A stretch of DNA of 64,000 nucleotides from an uncultured Bacteroidales bacterium (GTDB taxonomy: Bacteria; Bacteroidota; Bacteroidia; Bacteroidales; FEN-979), in assembly GCA_903903985.1 (NCBI GenBank), contig CAIVAT010000144.1, positions 1-64,000 on the forward strand. The letters run 5' to 3'. Shown piece by piece: positions 46,076-55,433 of the stretch. Made by a program: the position numbers and the translations under genes. How positions within the stretch are numbered: position 1 is the stretch's first letter; every line of letters starts with the position of its first letter. Under the pieces are notes generated by a model. That model was given only the letters and a program-made list of their open reading frames with translations, was not told the DNA's origin and did no database searches.

Positions 46076-46822
46076 TTAGGTATGTAATCCGCCGCAGACA
46101 GGAATTGCCTGCCCGGTAATATAGGAACTGAGATCGGAGGCTAAAAACAGTGCCAGGTTTGCCACATCATCGGGGGTTCCGGCACGTTTCATCGGGATAT
46201 CCTTGATCCATTGATCGCGGAATTCCTGCGGTAATTTTGCAGTCATTTCGGTTTCAATATAGCCGGGTGCGATGGCATTGCAGCGAATGTTACGGGAACC
46301 CAGTTCCTGGGCGATGGATTTTGTAAAGCCAATGATTCCCGCTTTAGATGCAGCATAATTTGACTGACCGCTGTTCCCTTCTACTCCGACGACTGAACTC
46401 ATATTGATGATCGATCCAAACCTTTGTTTGATCATGACCTTCTGGATGGCCTTGGTAAGGTTGAAAACCGATTTAAGATTCACGTTGATCACCTTGTCCC
46501 AATCCTGTTCCGTCATCCTGAGCAGCAAATTATCCCGTGTAATCCCTGCATTGTTCACCAGGACATCAATGGTAGTGAAATCTTCCATAACCCTGGAAAT
46601 CAGATCTTCACTATCGGTAAATGAGCTGGCGTCTGAAGCATATCCTTTTGCTTTAACACCAAATGCAGCAAGTTCCTGCTCCAGTTTGATCGAGTCGTCA
46701 TTGTATTGAATATCCGAAAAGGCAATATTGGCGCCAAATCCGGCAAATTTTATGGCAATCGATTTTCCAATGCCACGATTTGCACCGGTTATCAACGCAG
46801 TTTTTCCTTCTAGTAATTTCAT
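46076..46822 (-). CDS. fabG: 3-oxoacyl-[acyl-carrier-protein] reductase
   Basis: 248 residues. NADPH-binding TGANRGIGKSIA near the N-terminus, NNAG at the usual place, and the Ser-Tyr-Lys triad in INMSSVVGVEGNSGQSNYAASKAG. The C-terminal NIRCNAIAPGYIETEMTAKL and TGQAIPVCGGL are standard. Reduces 3-oxoacyl-ACP in fatty acid elongation. It is transcribed alone from the box at 46842. Confidence 0.95.
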   Translation of the reverse strand: MKLLEGKTALITGANRGIGKSIAIKFAGFGANIAFSDIQYNDDSIKLEQELAAFGVKAKGYASDASSFTDSEDLISRVMEDFTTIDVLVNNAGITRDNLLLRMTEQDWDKVINVNLKSVFNLTKAIQKVMIKQRFGSIINMSSVVGVEGNSGQSNYAASKAGIIGFTKSIAQELGSRNIRCNAIAPGYIETEMTAKLPQEFRDQWIKDIPMKRAGTPDDVANLALFLASDLSSYITGQAIPVCGGLHT

Positions 46823-46841
46823 GTTTAAAACTTTATTTGTG

Positions 46842-46849
46842 CAAAGATA
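46842..46849 (-). promoter_or_regulatory. Promoter -7 box for fabG
   Basis: Minus-strand TATCTTTG followed by CAC, 19 nt before the ATG at 46822. Lies between the upstream gene's terminator hairpin and fabG. Confidence 0.55.
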
Positions 46850-46861
46850 GGAATATAGTAA

Positions 46862-46892
46862 AAAATACCCCCACTTTGGATGGAGGTATTTT
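46862..46892 (-). terminator. Terminator hairpin after the cytochrome gene
   Basis: AAAATACCCCC (46862-46872) pairs with GGAGGTATTTT (46882-46892) with one A-C mismatch and a 9-nt loop. It lies 28 bp past the stop at 46921. Read leftward, the stem ends in a run of T. Confidence 0.65.
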
Positions 46893-46920
46893 AAATAAAA
46901 ATAACGAATTCAACCGTTGA

Positions 46921-48384
46921 TTATTTTATAACGACGATTTTGCGTGAATCATAGGATCCGTTCACGTTCAATTTACAGATATAGGTTCCGGCAGGAAATC
47001 GTGTTGTGTAAAATTCGGCTTTATATTCACCGGGCTGCAGAGGGTTATTCATTAAAATCGCTACCTGCTCACCTTTTAAATTAACAACCACCAGTTTTAC
47101 CAAACCGGCAGAAGCAATGTTGTACGGAATGCTGGTCATGAAAGAGGCAGGATTCGGATAGTTCTGAAGAATTTCGCTTTTCGCGGGGATATTGGAAGTG
47201 ACAGGCTTAATTCCAAGTGGATTAAATCCATGAGGCCCGGGGCCGGCAGGGGTATACCCATGACACACGGAACAATTGGACAACGTACCTGCAAACCCCT
47301 GAAGCGCAATATTCTGTACATTGTCATTTGGCTGGGTGGTTGGCAGGATGGAATGCGGGGAGCTATGACAGGCGCTGCAAAAAAGTCCGCCGTGACCTTT
47401 TGACTGACGGAACAATTTCCCCGGCTGCTCGGCAAAGTTTGATCCGTGGCAGGCTGTTGCACCACAGGAAGGTTCCTCAAGCCAGGGTTTCCTGCCGGAT
47501 GCTATTGTATTTCCAACATTTGAAACACTGCCATGACAATTTTGGCAAGTCATGCCGCCGGTATGCATGATATCACGAAAGCACTGGGTATTTGGTCCTG
47601 GATGGCATTTATAGCAATCGTTGGTTTTATTGCCATGTTTTTGATGAATGACTTGCGAAAACGGGGGAACACCGGCCTGGCCAGGCATTCCAAGGGCATT
47701 GTCGGAATGGCATGTGGCGCATAAAATGGGTTTATTGGCAATGTTGAAGCCGGGAACCGATTCATGAGCGTTGAGAATATTTAATTCGCTTGAATGACAT
47801 CCTGAACTGACACAATTAATTTCATGCGAAATTGGTATGACGCTTTGGGTTGTAGCCAGCAACTGGTTCGTTGCGGAATACGCCTTCATCAAGGTTAACT
47901 GGTAAGGTGTGGAAACAGTCGGCGCTGCATCAGGAAAAGCTGTAACAGGGATTCCCTCGACATGATGGTAATTGATGGTATCCGACTGCATCATCGTTCC
48001 TGTCAGTCCAAATCCGGTTAATCCGATATTGGGTGAAAGTACTACGCCGAAAATATGCTGGGAATAATTCCAAAAGTTTGTCTTTGAAGCTGATTCTGTG
48101 TTTCCGGGTATTTCGTAGGTGACATAGATTCCGCTTGATGCCGGCATAATCGCCGGAAGATTTGTCTGGCTTCCTTTCAGGATGACCTGGGCAATCTGGT
48201 TGTTATAGGGGGGCAAAATACACATGTTTGAAAAGTCGAGGTTTGCACAATGCATGCCCAGGTCATTCCATGCGATTATGATGTATTGTTCGGTTGCAGG
48301 TTTGGACGGTACTGCTGGTTTTAAGGCCAGGAGGAGAATTGGGACGGCCATGGCAACTGCTAAAAAGAGGATGTGTTTTTTCAT
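46921..48384 (-). CDS. T9SS-secreted multiheme c-type cytochrome
   Basis: 487 residues. Signal peptide (residues 1-22), a beta-rich N-terminal domain starting IIIAWNDLGMHCANLDF, then a haem-rich region. I count five CXXCH sites: Cys222, 257, 280, 336 and 371. Two CX4CH sites, Cys191 and Cys307, resemble those of tetraheme cytochrome c3. Extra histidines in between could be distal ligands. Residues 403-487 are a T9SS type A sorting domain (LQNYPNPASF ... PAGTYICKL ... SRKIVVIK). The expected place is the cell surface. Haems would be attached in the periplasm before outer-membrane passage. No other cytochrome or cytochrome-maturation gene is adjacent. Role (extracellular electron transfer or catalysis) is open. 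Confidence 0.85.
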   Translation of the reverse strand: MKKHILFLAVAMAVPILLLALKPAVPSKPATEQYIIIAWNDLGMHCANLDFSNMCILPPYNNQIAQVILKGSQTNLPAIMPASSGIYVTYEIPGNTESASKTNFWNYSQHIFGVVLSPNIGLTGFGLTGTMMQSDTINYHHVEGIPVTAFPDAAPTVSTPYQLTLMKAYSATNQLLATTQSVIPISHEINCVSSGCHSSELNILNAHESVPGFNIANKPILCATCHSDNALGMPGQAGVPPFSQVIHQKHGNKTNDCYKCHPGPNTQCFRDIMHTGGMTCQNCHGSVSNVGNTIASGRKPWLEEPSCGATACHGSNFAEQPGKLFRQSKGHGGLFCSACHSSPHSILPTTQPNDNVQNIALQGFAGTLSNCSVCHGYTPAGPGPHGFNPLGIKPVTSNIPAKSEILQNYPNPASFMTSIPYNIASAGLVKLVVVNLKGEQVAILMNNPLQPGEYKAEFYTTRFPAGTYICKLNVNGSYDSRKIVVIK

Positions 48385-48402
48385 TTGGAGTCAGTTATTT
48401 AA

Positions 48403-48422
48403 ACATCTGTATTCTTAGATGT
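48403..48422. promoter_or_regulatory. Palindrome upstream of the cytochrome gene
   Basis: ACATCT (48403-48408) and AGATGT (48417-48422) form an inverted repeat with an 8-bp spacer. A degenerate -7 box, TATCTTTA on the minus strand, is at 48422-48429, so the palindrome would cover the transcription start region. It could be an operator or simply a 5'-UTR hairpin. Confidence 0.35.
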
Positions 48423-48481
48423 AAAGATAACCAATCCAATACCCGAAATAACCACCCTTGCCAAAGATAAGGCAATTTAAA

Positions 48482-51400
48482 CTAAATCCACTTTATCAGG
48501 TTAAAATCCTGGCGGTGAGGTAGTAACGGACTCTTTGGGAAAAGACGGAATACAAAATCATACACCCCTGCCTGGTTTATCGGAATGTCGCAGGAAAAGG
48601 ATACGAAATTCTTTTCAGATCTCGTCAGGGTCATCTCCTCCGTGAAACTCGGTTCTTTCACTTCATCGTTGATCTTTTTTCCGAACAGAACTTCAATTCC
48701 AATGTCGGTCCCTGATAATTCATTCAGGTCAAGCACTATTTCAGCTTTAAAAGACTCTCCAAGTGAAAGTGGTTTAACGTTTGAATCGGGTGTTTTCACT
48801 GAAATCACCTCAATACTCTCCCACCCTCTCATGACTTTACGTTTCCAGCTTGCAATGTGCCGGGCCATCTCATAATTTTTTCCGGCCATGATCCGGGATC
48901 TTTTGAACAAAGGATTGTAATACTGGCGAATATAATCGTCCAGCTGCCTTTTCATGGTAAAGTGGGGGGCGATCTCCGAAATTGTATTTTTAATGTAGGA
49001 AACCCATTTTACGGGAATATTTTCTGCATTGACGTCGTAGTAGATCGGAATAATTTCTTCTTCAAGGATTGAATAAATGGTTTCAGCATCCAATTCATCC
49101 TGGAACTGGTGATTGTCGTATGTTGATTCCTCCTGGAGTGCCCAACCTGCATTCGGCCTGTAGCCTTCTGCCCACCAGCCGTCGAGAACACTAAAGTTTA
49201 CCACGCCATTCATCACGGCTTTCTCTCCACTGGTCCCTGATGCTTCCAACGGACGGGTAGGTGTGTTCAACCAGATGTCAACTCCTTTGATGAGGTACTT
49301 GGCGACCTCCATATCGTAATTCTCAAAGAAAAATATTTTCCCTACAAATTCAGGGGTGTGAGAAATTTCAAAGATCCGTTTTATCAGGTCCTGGCCGGCT
49401 TTGTCATTTGGATGTGCTTTACCGGCAAACATAAATTGAACCGGTTTGTCCTTGTTGTTCACTATTCTCGACAACCGGTCAAGGTTGCTGAAAAGCAGGT
49501 GTGCCCTTTTGTAAGTGGCAAATCTCCTGGCAAATCCGATCGTAAGCGCTTTGGGATTTACAGCTTCCTTGATTTTAAAAATCAGCTTCGGGTTTTCGTG
49601 ACGGCGGGTCATGTCTGCATACAGGTGCTGTAAAAGGTACTCGGTCATCTGTCCCTTTTGCTTGAGTTTCATGTTCCAGATGATGTCATCACTTACATTG
49701 TGAATGTTTTTCCAATAATGCGGATTCGACTGGTCACTGAAAAAACCGTCTCCAAATTCCTTGCTGTACAGCTGCAGCCACGATTTGGCTGTCCAGGTTG
49801 GCAAATGCACCCCGTTGGTCACATACCCTATGTGGAGTTCTTCAGGATAAAAACCCTGGTAGAGTTTGACGAACATTTCCCGGGTTACCCTTCCATGAAT
49901 TTTGCTTACACCATTGATCTCCTGGGATAATTTTGCAGCCAGTACGCTCATGGAGAACTTTTCATTCACATCATACTCGACCATACGCCCGAGGTTCATA
50001 AACTGCTCCCATTTCAGATTCAGATGATCAGGATAGTGGGATAAATAACGCCGCAGCAGGTCTTCAGGGAAAGTGTCATGACCTGCAGGCACAGGGGTAT
50101 GTGTTGTAAACAAGGTGGAGGAACGTACCATTTCCAGGGCTTGCGGGAAGGTGAGTTTTTCATTCTGTATGAGTTTTCTCAGCCTTTCAAGGCCGATAAA
50201 AGCAGAATGTCCTTCATTGCTGTGGTATACATCGGGTTTCAGGCCCATTGCATCAAGCATACGAATCCCGGCAATCCCCAGCAATAATTCCTGGCGCAGG
50301 CGGTTTTCGAGGTCCCCTCCGTACAACTGGTGGGTGACGCTGCGGTCGGCCTCTTCATTTTCTTCGATATCGGTATCCATCAGGTATAACGGAACGCGGC
50401 CTACATCGCACCGCCAGATTTTGGCATACATATTACGTCCCGGCAGTGCAAAGGTTATTTTCAGCCAGTTGCCGTTCTCATCGCGGATGGGAATCAACGG
50501 AAGATGGGTGAATTTTTGCGGGGTATAAATTGCAATCTGGTCTCCAAAAATTGAAAGGCTCTGGGTAAAATATCCATACCGGTATAAAAGTCCGACTCCG
50601 ATGATGTTGTAGTTGGAATCACTGGCTTCTTTCAGGTAGTCGCCCGCCAGCATGCCCAATCCGCCTGAAAAGATTTTAACGGTATCGTGGAGCCCGTATT
50701 CCATGCTGAAATAAGCAACCTGCTCTTTTGGTTTCTCTGATGCCATTGCCATGTAAGCATCAAATGTGGCAGTAACTTTGGTGAGTTTATTTACAAATTT
50801 TTCATTGACGCTCAGGTCCTGAAGTTCATTGAATGACAACGATTCTATCAGGGCGATCGGGTTAAATTTTACTTCATACCAGCGTTCTTTGTTGATCTGT
50901 TCAAAAAGTTCAGAACCTTCATAGTTCCATGACCACCACAGGTTTTTGGCAAGCCGTTCGATGCTTGCAAGGTTTTCAGGAATCCGTTGCTGGATCAGCA
51001 CTTTTTTCCATTCGGGTTTATCAACAATGCTTTTATGCGGCATTGCAAGTACCTGAGGTTGCTTTCCTGCAAACAACTCAGCCCTGGAAGCCGTTATTTC
51101 AAGGGTTTCGGAATATGCTTCCCTGTAATTATCAATCAAATTTTTCCACAGGGCGGATCTTGAAATTTCATACGCTTTGATCCTGGCTTTGATGATCTCT
51201 TTTTCAGTTTTAGAGGAACAACTGACAATATGTTTAACAATATTTTCAGCCACCTCAATATCATTGTCATCATTCCTGTCAATCACCGCGGTGCAGTCTT
51301 TTAAAGAAGGGAACAGTGTTTTTATCCATTGCCCAAAGCCTGAAGTAGAGGTGGTGATTGTAGGAATGTGGAATGAAAGGCTTTCGAGGGCAGAATAGCC

Positions 51401-52732
51401 CCAGGGTTCATAATATGCCGGAAAAACTGCACCGTCAAAGCCGATTAACAGGTCGTAATAGTTTAAGTTGAAGATACCGTCTGTACCATTCAGGTAGGTC
51501 GGAACATAAATGACCTTCACTTTATCCTCGGGCCGGTTGAGCAGTCCATTTGCTTTGATCATTTGCAGGATAAGGTCATTTTCGGGTTCAGTAAGGCCAT
51601 GGGTACAGTATTCTTCCTGCCGTAGATGGCTCACATCCTTCCTGGCCATCCGGTCGAGAATATCTTTTCGGGGAATATTGTTTCCGCATGAAACAGCAAT
51701 CACAGCCACTATGGTTTGCGGCAACCTTGTTTGCTGGTTGAGCAATCCCAGGCTGTTGATGAAAATATCAATACCCTTGTTCCTGATTTCGTTACGGCCA
51801 CTGTTTATGATTAAAATGGTGTCCTTTGAATAATCCTGTCCTGTAAGGGCACTTGCGACTTCCAATAATTTCCCACGTGAACGCGTGCGTTTTTCATTAT
51901 ATTCCTCCTTAACGGGTACCCACGTATCATCGAATCCGTTTGGAGTGAGCAAATCAGCCTCTTTTTCAAGGAAATGGCGGCATTCATTGTTGGTAACCTC
52001 TGATTGGGTTGTAAAATAATCAGCCTCATGAGCGGTTAATTTTTCCAGTGAAAATTTGGCCATCACGCCAAATTGCCTCGCCATGGCCTCGGTATTGTAA
52101 TTTTCGAGGTTTTTATACAATGGCAATCCGTTGGCTGCTATGCTTCGTCCTACCACCGTGGCATGGGCTGTAAAAACGGTTCCAACCTGGGGTACGCGCT
52201 CTTTCAGGTACAGGATGCCGGTTCCGGTCATCCATTCATGAAACTGGGCGATTATTTTATCCAGGTGCGAGATATTGTAGTTGTAAAAACTATCAATGAT
52301 TTTCCCTGCAGCGTAACCAAAAAATGCCGGTTCTACGTAATCCCAGTCGCCTGTAAGTGAATCAAGTTTATACCGTTCCCAGAAATGTGCAAAAATCTTA
52401 TCTTTCTCAGAAAAATAGGGTGTGAAATCAACAAGGATGACCGCCGGTTTTCCAGGGATGTTCCATCTTCCGATTTTAATTCTTAAACCTTCCGTTTCAG
52501 CTACTTCGCGCCACGATTTGAATAAAAATTTATCCTCAATAAACTCAGGGTTCTGGTGGGTTTCCTTCCATATATCCGGACCGATAAGGATGTAATTATC
52601 CTTGAACTCCTGAGCAAGTATCTGTGCCTTTGATGCGATCGCCGTATAAATTCCTCCAACTTTGTTACAAACTTCCCAACTGGTTTCAAATAGATAATCG
52701 GGAACCATCAGTTGATGATCATTCATTTTCAT
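48482..52732 (-). CDS. Glycogen synthase-alpha-glucan phosphorylase fusion
   Basis: 1416 residues. Residues 1 to about 560 are a GT3-type glycogen synthase (YLFETSWEVCNKVGGIYTAIASKA, INSGRNEIRNKGIDIF, FPAYYEPWGYSALESLSF). From about 580 to 1290 it is an alpha-glucan phosphorylase of the GT35 type: YFSMEYGLHDTVKIFSGGLGMLAGDYLKE, HSNEGHSAF, and the PLP Lys in EASGTSGEKAVMNG. The last 120 residues are a beta domain. One chain thus carries both a synthetic and a degradative activity on glycogen. Such fusions are known in Bacteroidota. Last gene of the glycogen operon. Confidence 0.92.
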   Translation of the reverse strand: MKMNDHQLMVPDYLFETSWEVCNKVGGIYTAIASKAQILAQEFKDNYILIGPDIWKETHQNPEFIEDKFLFKSWREVAETEGLRIKIGRWNIPGKPAVILVDFTPYFSEKDKIFAHFWERYKLDSLTGDWDYVEPAFFGYAAGKIIDSFYNYNISHLDKIIAQFHEWMTGTGILYLKERVPQVGTVFTAHATVVGRSIAANGLPLYKNLENYNTEAMARQFGVMAKFSLEKLTAHEADYFTTQSEVTNNECRHFLEKEADLLTPNGFDDTWVPVKEEYNEKRTRSRGKLLEVASALTGQDYSKDTILIINSGRNEIRNKGIDIFINSLGLLNQQTRLPQTIVAVIAVSCGNNIPRKDILDRMARKDVSHLRQEEYCTHGLTEPENDLILQMIKANGLLNRPEDKVKVIYVPTYLNGTDGIFNLNYYDLLIGFDGAVFPAYYEPWGYSALESLSFHIPTITTSTSGFGQWIKTLFPSLKDCTAVIDRNDDNDIEVAENIVKHIVSCSSKTEKEIIKARIKAYEISRSALWKNLIDNYREAYSETLEITASRAELFAGKQPQVLAMPHKSIVDKPEWKKVLIQQRIPENLASIERLAKNLWWSWNYEGSELFEQINKERWYEVKFNPIALIESLSFNELQDLSVNEKFVNKLTKVTATFDAYMAMASEKPKEQVAYFSMEYGLHDTVKIFSGGLGMLAGDYLKEASDSNYNIIGVGLLYRYGYFTQSLSIFGDQIAIYTPQKFTHLPLIPIRDENGNWLKITFALPGRNMYAKIWRCDVGRVPLYLMDTDIEENEEADRSVTHQLYGGDLENRLRQELLLGIAGIRMLDAMGLKPDVYHSNEGHSAFIGLERLRKLIQNEKLTFPQALEMVRSSTLFTTHTPVPAGHDTFPEDLLRRYLSHYPDHLNLKWEQFMNLGRMVEYDVNEKFSMSVLAAKLSQEINGVSKIHGRVTREMFVKLYQGFYPEELHIGYVTNGVHLPTWTAKSWLQLYSKEFGDGFFSDQSNPHYWKNIHNVSDDIIWNMKLKQKGQMTEYLLQHLYADMTRRHENPKLIFKIKEAVNPKALTIGFARRFATYKRAHLLFSNLDRLSRIVNNKDKPVQFMFAGKAHPNDKAGQDLIKRIFEISHTPEFVGKIFFFENYDMEVAKYLIKGVDIWLNTPTRPLEASGTSGEKAVMNGVVNFSVLDGWWAEGYRPNAGWALQEESTYDNHQFQDELDAETIYSILEEEIIPIYYDVNAENIPVKWVSYIKNTISEIAPHFTMKRQLDDYIRQYYNPLFKRSRIMAGKNYEMARHIASWKRKVMRGWESIEVISVKTPDSNVKPLSLGESFKAEIVLDLNELSGTDIGIEVLFGKKINDEVKEPSFTEEMTLTRSEKNFVSFSCDIPINQAGVYDFVFRLFPKSPLLPHRQDFNLIKWI

Positions 52733-52734
52733 GG

Positions 52735-54090
52735 TTACTTTCTTTTTCTAATAACTTTTGCGGGTGGTGAGTCTTTTTTTGTCGCCTTTTTAACTGCTTT
52801 TTTAGTTTCAACCTTCGCTGTTACTGCTTTTTTCTTTGATACTGCCGGCCTGGTCTTAGTCTTGGTTTCTGGTTTGGCAACTTTCGCGGGCAAAACAACA
52901 GTTCCAATTCCTTCATCGACCCTGATCATGAAATCAGATAACACATTCATATAGTTGATAAAAGCCTCATATGGCGATCCATAGGGGTTAAAATATTTAT
53001 GAACTTCGCCCGCTGAAAACCATTTCGTACACATATAATAGAAATGGTTGCTGGTTTGAAGATAAAGCCAGTCTTTTAAGATCTCAGGATTATCAGAATT
53101 TCTGACCTTGGATTCATAGGCATACAGTTTCCCGAACGCTTCATCCTGCAGTTCATTGCCAAGCCATGCCGTAAGATCGCGTTCCTCATCGGCCCAGGAA
53201 ATCGGATGCGGAACAGAGATGGCAGAGACAGGCTGAAGTTCATGATACAACTGTTCGGGGGTGTTGAAAGTGAAATTCGATTTAGAATAAACCGTTTCAG
53301 GAAGGTGCCTGAAGAATTCGAAAATTCCGGTTTCCTTCCATTGATGCTCACCAATGGTTTCATAATCGAGAAAGAGGTTGACCACTTCTTCCTTTTTCTC
53401 AACATTATTCAGCCATTTCACGAATTTTTCGGTTGTAAGCGGCCATTCAGACCAATCCTGGTTTGAAAAACGGAATGTCAGATCATCGCTCAGGCGGAAA
53501 TTCCGCAGGAGGATTTTCAATTTAGGATTGATGTTGTTGCAATACATATAGTTCGGGCTTTTCCATCCCAACACATGTTTTGCTCCTTCGGTAAGCATGG
53601 TATGGAATCCCATTTCAGCCACCATTTCACCGATTTTATCGGAATAGATCAACTCCGTGTTTCTGAAAGTAGCTGGCCTCTTTCCGAACAGCTCTTCGAC
53701 TTTGGATGCGTGCAATTCAACCTGCCTCACAAATTCATCTTTGTTGCTGAGTGATGCCAGTGAATGGGCATAGGTTTCAGCAATAAATTCAACCTGCCCG
53801 GTATCAGCCAGTTGCCGGAAACTCTTGATTACTTCCGGAACATGCATTTGCAGCTGATCAAGCGCTGTTCCAGAAATGGAGTAACTGACTTTAAAAGCGG
53901 TACCATATTCCCTGATCAAATCAAGCATCAGGTTGTTGGCTGGCAGATATGATTTTTCTGCAACCCGCTTTATTATATGACGGTTCTGATAGTCATCGTA
54001 GTAGTGATGATCTTGTCCGATATTGAAAAACCGGTAAGTCCGTAAGCGAAACGGCTGATGGACCTGAAAATACAAACAGATGGATCTCAT
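52735..54090 (-). CDS. GH57 alpha-amylase-type enzyme with basic tail
   Basis: 451 residues. The GH57 regions are visible: YFQVHQPFRLR (region I), VEFIAETYAHSL, FRNTELIYSDK with the likely nucleophile Glu, and LFLDYETIGEHQW with the likely acid Asp. It acts on alpha-glucans. It could be an amylase or a 4-alpha-glucanotransferase. The last 45 or so residues form a Lys/Ala-rich tail (KKKAVTAKVETKKAVKKATKK) like those of histone H1-type proteins. Stop and the next start are 2 bp apart. Confidence 0.88.
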   Translation of the reverse strand: MRSICLYFQVHQPFRLRTYRFFNIGQDHHYYDDYQNRHIIKRVAEKSYLPANNLMLDLIREYGTAFKVSYSISGTALDQLQMHVPEVIKSFRQLADTGQVEFIAETYAHSLASLSNKDEFVRQVELHASKVEELFGKRPATFRNTELIYSDKIGEMVAEMGFHTMLTEGAKHVLGWKSPNYMYCNNINPKLKILLRNFRLSDDLTFRFSNQDWSEWPLTTEKFVKWLNNVEKKEEVVNLFLDYETIGEHQWKETGIFEFFRHLPETVYSKSNFTFNTPEQLYHELQPVSAISVPHPISWADEERDLTAWLGNELQDEAFGKLYAYESKVRNSDNPEILKDWLYLQTSNHFYYMCTKWFSAGEVHKYFNPYGSPYEAFINYMNVLSDFMIRVDEGIGTVVLPAKVAKPETKTKTRPAVSKKKAVTAKVETKKAVKKATKKDSPPAKVIRKRK

Positions 54091-54094
54091 ATGA

Positions 54095-55381
54095 TCAATT
54101 GATTACAGCTTTATTATAAACTTCTAAAATATTAACGGCAGCATTTTCCCAGATAAGGTTGTCGACTTCTGCTTTCCCATAGCGGATAAACATTTTGCTT
54201 AAGCCTTCGTAGTGAAGGATACCGTATATGGCATCAGCCAACGCATCGATATCCCAGAAATCGACTTTCAGAGCATGCTGCAACACTTCCGCAACGCCCG
54301 ATTGTTTGGAAATTACAACCGGAACGTTCGAACGCATGGCTTCCAGGGGTGAAATTCCAAAAGGTTCTGAAACCGACGGCATCACGTACACATCGCTCAT
54401 TGCGAACATGGTATCCACCTCAGGACCGGCAAGGAAACCGGTAAAATGAAACTTGGTTGCTATTTTCAATTGTGCAACCCTCCGGATCATGCGATTGAGC
54501 AGGTCGCCGGAACCTGCCATCACGAAGCGGACATTGGAATCTCTTTTTAGGACCTTGTGGGCGGCCTCCACAAAATAATCGGGTCCTTTCTGATAGGTTA
54601 CACGGCCAAGGAAGGTGACGACCTTTTCTTTTACATGCTTTGTTACGCCATCAAGTTCCGGCCGGTCGACGGGCTCCACCGCGTTGTGAACCGTGATCAC
54701 CTTTTCGGCAGGGATACCATACCGTTCGATGACGATCTGCCTGGTAAGGTTGCTGACGGTAATGACAAGGTCGGCTTCAGTCATTCCCTGCCGTTCAATG
54801 TCATAAACAGGCTGGTTGACATTCTCCCCTGAACGGTCAAATTCAGTAGCATGGACGTGCACCACGAGCGGTTTTCCTGATATTTTCTTGGCAGCAATCC
54901 CGGCCGGATAGGTAAGCCAGTCGTGCGCATGGATCACATCAAATGTATTGCTTGTTGCGATGGACGAAGCAACCAGGGCATACCGGGATACTTCTTCCAT
55001 CAGGTTGGGTCCATACTTTCCGGAGAAGGAGTATTGCTTTGCAAAAACCGAATGAATTTCTGTTTTGTCAGTAAGCTGGTTTTTGGTAACCATCATTTCA
55101 AACTCTTCCGGATCGAGATAAGGGACAAGATTGGACCCGATTTCCATGAACTGGATCCTTTCCAGGTATTCCTGGGTGTCGATCTTGCTGAAATCAAGCG
55201 TCACGTCACTGGCATTAACCAGCCGGAAACCTTCCTTGGTCTCGTCGCCATAAGCTTTTGGAACCACAAAGATCACCTCGACTCCATGTTTTACCAGTCC
55301 TTTGGTCAGCCCGAAACAGGCTGTTCCCAATCCACCGGTGATATGCGGTGGAAATTCCCACCCAAACATTAATACACGCAT
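54095..55381 (-). CDS. GT4 glycosyltransferase, glycogen synthase-like
   Basis: 428 residues, GT-B fold. N-terminal MRVLMFGWEFPPHITGGLGTACFGL binds the sugar nucleotide region typical of starch/glycogen synthases; the C-terminal GRVTYQKGPDYFVEAA and MPSVSEPFGISPLEAMRSNVPVVIS carry the GT4 nucleotide-sugar site (E-x7-E). It probably elongates alpha-1,4-glucan, given its neighbours. Four bp separate it from the GH57 gene. Confidence 0.88.
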   Translation of the reverse strand: MRVLMFGWEFPPHITGGLGTACFGLTKGLVKHGVEVIFVVPKAYGDETKEGFRLVNASDVTLDFSKIDTQEYLERIQFMEIGSNLVPYLDPEEFEMMVTKNQLTDKTEIHSVFAKQYSFSGKYGPNLMEEVSRYALVASSIATSNTFDVIHAHDWLTYPAGIAAKKISGKPLVVHVHATEFDRSGENVNQPVYDIERQGMTEADLVITVSNLTRQIVIERYGIPAEKVITVHNAVEPVDRPELDGVTKHVKEKVVTFLGRVTYQKGPDYFVEAAHKVLKRDSNVRFVMAGSGDLLNRMIRRVAQLKIATKFHFTGFLAGPEVDTMFAMSDVYVMPSVSEPFGISPLEAMRSNVPVVISKQSGVAEVLQHALKVDFWDIDALADAIYGILHYEGLSKMFIRYGKAEVDNLIWENAAVNILEVYNKAVIN

Positions 55382-55386
55382 TTCAA

Positions 55387-55414
55387 TTTACGATTTACGA
55401 TTTACGATTTACGA
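55387..55414. repeat. Four tandem copies of TTTACGA
   Basis: A 7-bp unit repeated four times without change in the 52-bp gap between the GT4 and debranching-enzyme genes. Confidence 0.9.
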
Positions 55415-55433
55415 TTGCCATCATCGTATTGAA

